DNA from: JAZKFT01 sp043760535
Lineage (GTDB): Bacteria; Bacteroidota; Bacteroidia; Chitinophagales; Chitinophagaceae
Direction of reading: 5' to 3'
Length of the DNA: 36,130 nt
Assembly (NCBI GenBank): GCA_043760535.1
Contig: JAYUOV010000181.1
Coordinates: 1-36,130, forward strand
Position 1 is the first letter of the stretch, and each line of letters starts with the position of its first letter. A program made the position numbers and the translations under genes. Of this stretch, positions 31,153 to 36,130 are shown piece by piece. Below the pieces are notes generated by a model. It made no database searches. It was not told the DNA's origin and saw nothing but the letters and a program-made list of their open reading frames with translations.

Positions 31153-33756
31153 TTACTTTAGCAGGTTTTTAATCTCATTCAATTTCATTAGTGCTTCCAC
31201 CGGAGTAAGCCTGTTAATATCAAAGTTTTCTATCAAGGTTCTTATCTCGTTAAAAGTGTCGCTGTGGGCATCAAAAATGGAGAGTTGTAATTGCGGAGCA
31301 GCTATCTTTTTTACAATATTGTTGAGGTCTTCATCCACATGTTTGGTTTCCAGTTGTTTCAGAATATCGTTGGCACGGTCTATAAGTGCAGGCGGCATAC
31401 CTGCCATACGAGCTACATGTATTCCAAAACTATGTACACTGCCGCCGGGTGCCAGTTTGCGAAGAAAAATAATTTTATTTCCAATCTCTTTATTAGTAAT
31501 ATGATAATTTTTTACACTGGATAATTTATTCTCTAGTTCGTTCAGTTCGTGGTAGTGGGTAGCAAATAAAGTTTTAGGTTGGTGGATACTTTTATGCAGG
31601 TATTCCACAATACTCCACGCAATGCTAATGCCATCATAAGTACTGGTACCACGGCCTATTTCGTCCAGCAAAATCAAGCTTCTGGCCGATATATTATTGA
31701 TGATGCTGGCGGTTTCGTTCATCTCCACCATAAAGGTACTTTCGCCGCCACTTAGGTTATCGCTAGCTCCCACACGGGTAAATATTTTATCTGTTAACGC
31801 TATGCTGGCTGCGGCCACCGGAACAAAACTTCCCATGTGTGCCATTAGTGTAATCAATGCGGTTTGGCGCAGTACAGCACTTTTACCACTCATGTTAGGA
31901 CCCGTAAGTATTACTACCTGCTGCGAGGCTGGCCCTAGTAAAATATCGTTACTAATATAGCCCTCTCCTACTGGCAAATTGCGTTCTATAACCGGGTGCC
32001 TGCTTTCTTTTAGCTCTATGTCGAAACCCTCATGCATAAGGGGTTTTCGGTAATTGTATTGTATGGCGTTTTGGGCAAAACAGCAGAGGCAATCCATTAC
32101 AGCCAGTACCTGTCCGTTTAGTTGCAGCGGTGCCAGATAATCCTGTAATTCCAGCAATAGCTGGTCAAAGAGTAGCATTTCAATGGCAAGAATCTTGTCT
32201 TCGGCTCCCATTATCTTCTCTTCATATTCCTTTAGTTCGGGTGTAATATAGCGTTCGGCATTGGCCAGTGTTTGCTTCCGCATCCACTCTGGCGGCACCT
32301 TACTTTTGTGGATGTTGGTTACTTCTAGGTAATAGCCAAACACATTATTAAAACCAATCTTTAAACTACTAATACCCGTTTTTTCCGACTCTTTATTTTG
32401 CAGTGCTACTAAGTAGCCTTTTCCGGTGGAAGAGATATTCCGTAATTCGTCTAGCTCTTCGTGAATACCATCAGCTATCATACCTCCTTTGGCCGCTGCT
32501 GCCGGTGGGTTTTCTATTACCTGTTGTAGTATTTTATCGGCTATGTATTTGCAGGGGTTTAGCTGGTCGCCCATTCTTTTTAGCATAGGGTTGTTAGCCG
32601 CTTCGCAAATAATTTTTATATTATTTACCAGATGTAGCCCCTTGGCTATTTGCAATACTTCTCTCGGGTTTATTTTTTTAAGCGGTACTTTACTTACCAG
32701 CCTTTCTATATCACCACACTGTTTTATATTTTGACTAAGCCCATTACGAATATCCGTTTCTTTTACCAAATATGCTACCGTTGATAATCGTTCGTTTATG
32801 CGATGTATATCTTTTAACGGTAACACAATCCAACGCTTTAAAAGCCTTGCTCCCATTGGGCTTACGGTGTTATCCAGTACCCTTAACAACGTTTGGCCAT
32901 TCTCTACACTGCTATGCACCAGCTCCAGGTTGCGGATGGTAAACCTGTCCATCCACAAATGCTCTTCCCTATTAATATGTTGCAGTGCTGTTACGTGCTG
33001 CAGGTTGGGGTGCTCGGTATCTTTTAAGTAATGCAGTATGGCCCCAGCGGCAATGGTGCCAAGGTGCATATCCTCCACGCCAAAGCCTTTTAGCGAATGC
33101 ACACCAAAATGTTTTAACAGGCTTTCGCCAGCATAAGTTTCGCTAAAAATCCATTCATCTAAAGTGTAGGTATAAAAGCGGCTGCCAAAATATTCTTTAA
33201 AATGTTTCTGCTGGTTACGCTGAAATAGCACCTCGGCTGGTTGCAAACTTTGCAGCAGCTTATCGGCATATTCCCGATCGCCTTCGGCTACAAAAAATTC
33301 GCCAGTGCTTATGTCCAGGAAAGAAATTCCATAATGGTCATCGGCACCAAAATGGATGCCACAGAGAAAATTGTTACTGTTCAGTTCCAGCATTTTATCG
33401 CTAGTGGCCACGCCGGGTGTTACCAGTTCGGTTACGCCCCGCTTTACAATGCCCTTCGCTTGTTTGGGATCTTCCAGTTGGTCGCAAATGGCCACTCTGT
33501 AACCGGCTTTTACCAGCTTGTGCAGGTAGGTATCCATGGCATGATGCGGAAAACCTGCCAGCTCCGAACTGCCCGATGCCGCTCCATTATTGCGTTTGGT
33601 GAGCGTTATGCCAAGCACTTTGCTGGTAATTACGGCGTCGCTGCCAAATGTTTCGTAAAAATCGCCTACCCGAAACAGCAAAATAGCATCGGGATACCGC
33701 TGTTTAATAGCGTTGTGTTGCTGCATTAATGGCGTATCGGTAGCGGCTTTAGACAT
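31153..33756 (-). CDS. mutS: DNA mismatch repair protein MutS
   Basis: MutS recognises mismatches and recruits MutL. The 867 residues are the usual length. The N-terminal mismatch-binding motif is FYE (residues 33-35 in GDFYETFG), followed by the connector domain, the lever/clamp helices and the ATPase with Walker A TGPNMSGKSAVLRQ, the signature DNLSGGESTFMVEM, Walker B LILLDEIGRGTSTYDG and LFATHYHELNELE. The C-terminus ends with the HTH/dimerisation part and PVEALMKLNEIKNLL. Start ATG 33756. It stands alone, without mutL nearby. Confidence 0.97.
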   Translation of the reverse strand: MSKAATDTPLMQQHNAIKQRYPDAILLFRVGDFYETFGSDAVITSKVLGITLTKRNNGAASGSSELAGFPHHAMDTYLHKLVKAGYRVAICDQLEDPKQAKGIVKRGVTELVTPGVATSDKMLELNSNNFLCGIHFGADDHYGISFLDISTGEFFVAEGDREYADKLLQSLQPAEVLFQRNQQKHFKEYFGSRFYTYTLDEWIFSETYAGESLLKHFGVHSLKGFGVEDMHLGTIAAGAILHYLKDTEHPNLQHVTALQHINREEHLWMDRFTIRNLELVHSSVENGQTLLRVLDNTVSPMGARLLKRWIVLPLKDIHRINERLSTVAYLVKETDIRNGLSQNIKQCGDIERLVSKVPLKKINPREVLQIAKGLHLVNNIKIICEAANNPMLKRMGDQLNPCKYIADKILQQVIENPPAAAAKGGMIADGIHEELDELRNISSTGKGYLVALQNKESEKTGISSLKIGFNNVFGYYLEVTNIHKSKVPPEWMRKQTLANAERYITPELKEYEEKIMGAEDKILAIEMLLFDQLLLELQDYLAPLQLNGQVLAVMDCLCCFAQNAIQYNYRKPLMHEGFDIELKESRHPVIERNLPVGEGYISNDILLGPASQQVVILTGPNMSGKSAVLRQTALITLMAHMGSFVPVAAASIALTDKIFTRVGASDNLSGGESTFMVEMNETASIINNISARSLILLDEIGRGTSTYDGISIAWSIVEYLHKSIHQPKTLFATHYHELNELENKLSSVKNYHITNKEIGNKIIFLRKLAPGGSVHSFGIHVARMAGMPPALIDRANDILKQLETKHVDEDLNNIVKKIAAPQLQLSIFDAHSDTFNEIRTLIENFDINRLTPVEALMKLNEIKNLLK

Positions 33757-34334
33757 ATTTTTATACTAGCCCTTTATTTAATATGAGGAAACCAGCTTTT
33801 AACCCTGAAAAAGCAACATTGGCGAACTTTTTTAATACCGTTGCATTACGATACACCCTACGGGTGAAGCGCTTCGATATTGCATTTTTTCAGGCGGCGT
33901 CAAAAATAGTGAAGCGGAGGCTTTGCAAGTTAGCAGTTGGAACAGAGTTATTCACAAAGGAGTAAGGTTAAAGAATTGTTTTACAACTAAAAACGATTTT
34001 AATACTATCAATCGCATTAAAGTTCCTCTCATTATTTCTTATGACAATAAGTAAGTACCGTGCAAAAATAGTAATCCAAATATCATTTTCTAGAATCATT
34101 ACGTATAATTACGTCATCTGAACCTTCTTTTTGCATAAAATTTATGTAAGAATAAAGTTATTCTAGCATTGTTTAATTGGGTATTATATTGTTTATACAC
34201 TTTTTCTGTAAAGTGGCATTTTCTTGTTTCTAGTTTCAGAATAGTATTCTTTCATTTAAAATAAAAAAGGCTTCAAAAAATTTTATTGTTTCAATTTACC
34301 TAATTTACAAAGCCCAATAAGTAGTTAATTGAAT
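33757..34334. other. Gene-free divergent spacer upstream of mutS and DUF2891
   Basis: About 580 bp. The left third holds dispersed repeat copy C; a 60-codon frame there (33783-33965) is only the repeat. The remainder is A+T-rich with runs of T and A. A TAATTTAC near 34297-34304 could be a loose -7 element for the DUF2891 gene. No gene is supported. Confidence 0.45.
33816..33900 (+). repeat. Dispersed intergenic repeat, copy C
   Basis: Starts ACATTGGCGAAC and continues TTTTTTAATACCGTTGCATTA, closely matching the minus strand of 22538-22505 and diverging later. It lies 60 bp upstream of mutS. Confidence 0.55.
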
Positions 34335-35393
34335 ATGAAAAAACACCTCCTTTACTGTTCTTTTATTTTGGCAGGCATTACAGCCAATGCACAACTTACA
34401 GAAGCCACGGCAGCTAATTTAGCTCGGTTGCCACTTCATTGTATTGGCAATGAATATCCCAATAAAGTAAACCACACGGCAGATACGGAGGCCGATGCAC
34501 GTTTGTTACCACATCAATTGCACCCATCATTTTATGGCTGTCTGGATTGGCATAGCAGTGTACATGGCCATTGGCTGCTGCTAAAAGTGCTGAAGAAATT
34601 TCCAAATATCAGTAATCGGGATAGTATTGTAGCTGTACTAAATAGCAGTTTTGATGCTGAAAAAATTAAAACGGAAGCCGCCTATTTTACCAGTTTTAAA
34701 AACACCAAAACATTTGAGCGTACCTACGGCTGGGCATGGCTATTAAAGCTGGATCAGGAGCTACAGGCCTGGCAGTCTCCGGAGGCTAAAAAATGGCATG
34801 ATGCCTTGCAGCCATTAACCAAAAAAGTGGTACAGCTTTGGAAGGAATTTTTACCCAAACAAACCTATCCTAACCGCACCGGCGTTCATCCCAATACAGC
34901 TTTTGGTTTTGTGTTTGCACTTGATTGGGCAGCAGGCGGAAAAGACACCGCTTTTGAAAATGCCATCAGGGCCAAGGCCAGATTATTTTACGGTAATAAT
35001 ACAAAAACACCTGCTTACCTGGAGCCAGATGGTAACGATTTTTTATCACCCAGTTTAGAGATAGCAGACCTGATGACCAGGGTTTATAACAAAGATGCTT
35101 TTCTAAAATGGTTTACTGCATTTTACGATGCCAAAGGCATAAAACAGGTTACCACTTTGCCCATTATAAGCGACCGTACCGATATGCAAATTGTGCACCT
35201 TGATGGCTTGGCACTAAGCCGTGCCTGGTGTATGAAAAGCGTGGCTAAAAAGCTGGCAACCAATAACATAACAGCACAAATATTCAGAACCAAGGCAGCT
35301 GAATTTTTATAAAAAACTTTGCCCAATGTAACAAGTGGTAATTATGGAGGCGACCACTGGCTGGCAAGTTTTGCATTGTATGCGTTAGATTAA
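34335..35393 (+). pseudogene. DUF2891 family protein with in-frame TAA near C-terminus
   Basis: ATG 34335 opens a signal peptide (MKKHLLYCSFILAGITANAQ) and a DUF2891 helical-barrel protein: HPSFYGCLDWHSSVHGHWLL, FERTYGWAWLLKLDQEL, YPNRTGVHPNTAFGF, DGNDFLSPSLEIADLM and HLDGLALSRAWCM. It stops at TAA 35310-35312 after 325 residues, but the same frame continues KTLPNVTSGNYGGDHWLASF, then ALYALD, to TAA 35391-35393. That tail is the conserved DUF2891 ending ('GxHWLASFA'). So the product is truncated by a nonsense codon or needs readthrough. DUF2891 genes often sit near 5-oxoprolinase genes, as here. Confidence 0.75.
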
Positions 35394-35441
35394 ATGCTTC
35401 ATCTCCATTAACACTACCAATCACTTTTAAACACTTTTTTT

Positions 35442-36130
35442 ATTAACCCCAATTACACCATATCGCCTCTCGGAGATTCCGTACTGCTGCTGCATTTCGG
35501 CAATAGTATCAGCCGAGAAACCAACAAGTACATCAATGCTATTGCCAGCCATTTTAAGCAGCACCCATTCTTAGGGTTAATAGATATAGTGCCGGCGTAC
35601 AGCAGTATTGCATTCTGTTTTAACCTGTATGCCATTTATAAAAATATACCATCGGAGGTTGCTGTTTTTAATTGGGTAAAAACTCAGGTGGAATCCAAAT
35701 TGGTATTGATAAAATCGAATGCTGATGCACCAACAAAAACCATTGAAATACCCGTTTGCTATGACCCTGTTTTAAACAATGATTTGCTATATGTTTCAGC
35801 GATTACTGGCTTGTCAAATGCGGAAATAATTCATCTCCATAGTTCCGAAAAATACTATGTGTACATGCTTGGCTTTTTACCTGGCTTTGCATACATGGGC
35901 AATGTAAATACAGCAATAGAACTACCAAGAAAAGCTAGCCCTATAAAAGTAAAAGCCGGTTGTGTAGCCGTAGCCGGAAAACAAACTGGCATTTACCCTT
36001 TCGATAGTTTTGGTGGCTGGCATATATTAGGCCATACACCTATAAAAATGTTCGATAAATTAAATGAAAAACCATGCTATGTAACTGCCGGACAAGAAGT
36101 AAATTTTTACCCCATTACCATTGCATCCTA
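35442..36130 (+). CDS. pxpB: 5-oxoprolinase subunit PxpB (partial at window end; no ATG)
   Basis: PxpB (KipI/allophanate hydrolase subunit 1 family) acts with PxpC and PxpA to open 5-oxoproline to glutamate using ATP. Visible motifs are ISPLGDSVLLLHFGNSISRE, GLIDIVPAYSSIAFCF, IPVCYDP, MLGFLPGFAYMGN, LPRKASPIKVKAGCVAVAGK and QTGIYPFDSFGGWHILGHTP. The frame has no ATG, GTG or TTG before the conserved part; ATT 35442 (INPNYTISPLGDS) is the likely start, and an ATG at 35394 in frame is cut off by TAA at 35409-35411. The window ends two bases into what may be the stop codon (after ITIAS). It follows the DUF2891 gene closely. Confidence 0.85.
   Translation, partial: MNPNYTISPLGDSVLLLHFGNSISRETNKYINAIASHFKQHPFLGLIDIVPAYSSIAFCFNLYAIYKNIPSEVAVFNWVKTQVESKLVLIKSNADAPTKTIEIPVCYDPVLNNDLLYVSAITGLSNAEIIHLHSSEKYYVYMLGFLPGFAYMGNVNTAIELPRKASPIKVKAGCVAVAGKQTGIYPFDSFGGWHILGHTPIKMFDKLNEKPCYVTAGQEVNFYPITIAS

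Noticed and set aside
31256..33729. Plus-strand frames inside mutS (up to 162 codons)
   Set aside because: They are antisense shadows of a highly conserved gene with no family features.
33783..33965. 60-codon plus-strand frame upstream of mutS
   Set aside because: It coincides with a dispersed intergenic repeat, has no recognisable domain and no conserved start context.
1..36130. Genome-wide reassignment of TAA to a sense codon
   Set aside because: Many conserved genes (mutS, YceI, desaturase, ccmF) end at TAA at family-typical C-termini, so TAA works as a stop here.

Overview
The window looks like a chromosome segment of a Bacteroidota bacterium, most likely Chitinophagaceae or a close relative. 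This is inferred from low G+C, TAnnTTTG-type promoter motifs, and families typical of that group: a NagB/PIG-L fusion, CxxxY-type CcmE, BshB1, DUF4294, DUF1599 next to a BT_3928-type DoxX protein, DUF6934 and DUF6371. No database search was possible, so the family names rest on recognised motifs.

Positions 1-671 hold a reading frame broken by two in-frame stops and a terminator. Positions 672-8286 are a compact 7.6 kb integrated element. It is bounded by a perfect 44-bp direct repeat, and the right copy is the 3' part of an intact tRNA-Arg(ACG) gene. In order it carries a tyrosine recombinase, an ORF6N protein, a large unknown protein with a Cys cluster, two small HTH proteins, a RepA-like AAA ATPase, a DUF6371/primase-like protein and a protein resembling phage terminase small subunits. 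No relaxase, conjugation, capsid or portal gene is visible. Matching tandem 11-mers lie just inside both ends, a symmetric GTAC-phased array precedes the primase-like gene, and an inverted TTACCA-type cluster precedes the first HTH gene. The best reading is a phage-satellite-like (PICI-like) island with its own replication module, and this is the most interesting system in the window.

From 8.3 to 18.5 kb the content is mainly core chromosome. It includes the bifunctional-looking nagB/PIG-L gene, ccmE-ccmF for cytochrome c maturation, a decayed membrane-protein gene, two small lipoproteins, a coupled DUF6934/small-ORF pair, a DUF4294 protein, bshB1 (bacillithiol synthesis) and a fatty-acid desaturase. 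From 18.7 to 24.9 kb come a beta-barrel-like protein, a YciI-like exported protein, a YceI protein, a HigBA-type toxin-antitoxin pair whose toxin lacks a normal start, folP, DUF1599, a DoxX/BT_3928 protein and a membrane gene interrupted by TAA. From 24.9 to 36.1 kb are two tandem secreted CocE/NonD hydrolases, a GH20 beta-hexosaminidase, a transposase scrap, mutS, a DUF2891 gene with an in-frame TAA before its conserved C-terminus, and the start of pxpB (5-oxoprolinase subunit), cut by the window end and lacking an ATG.

Two themes run through the chromosomal part. Several genes are interrupted by single in-frame stops or indels while the downstream sequence still reads as protein. Intergenic regions also carry dispersed short repeats, inverted repeats and tandem repeats.
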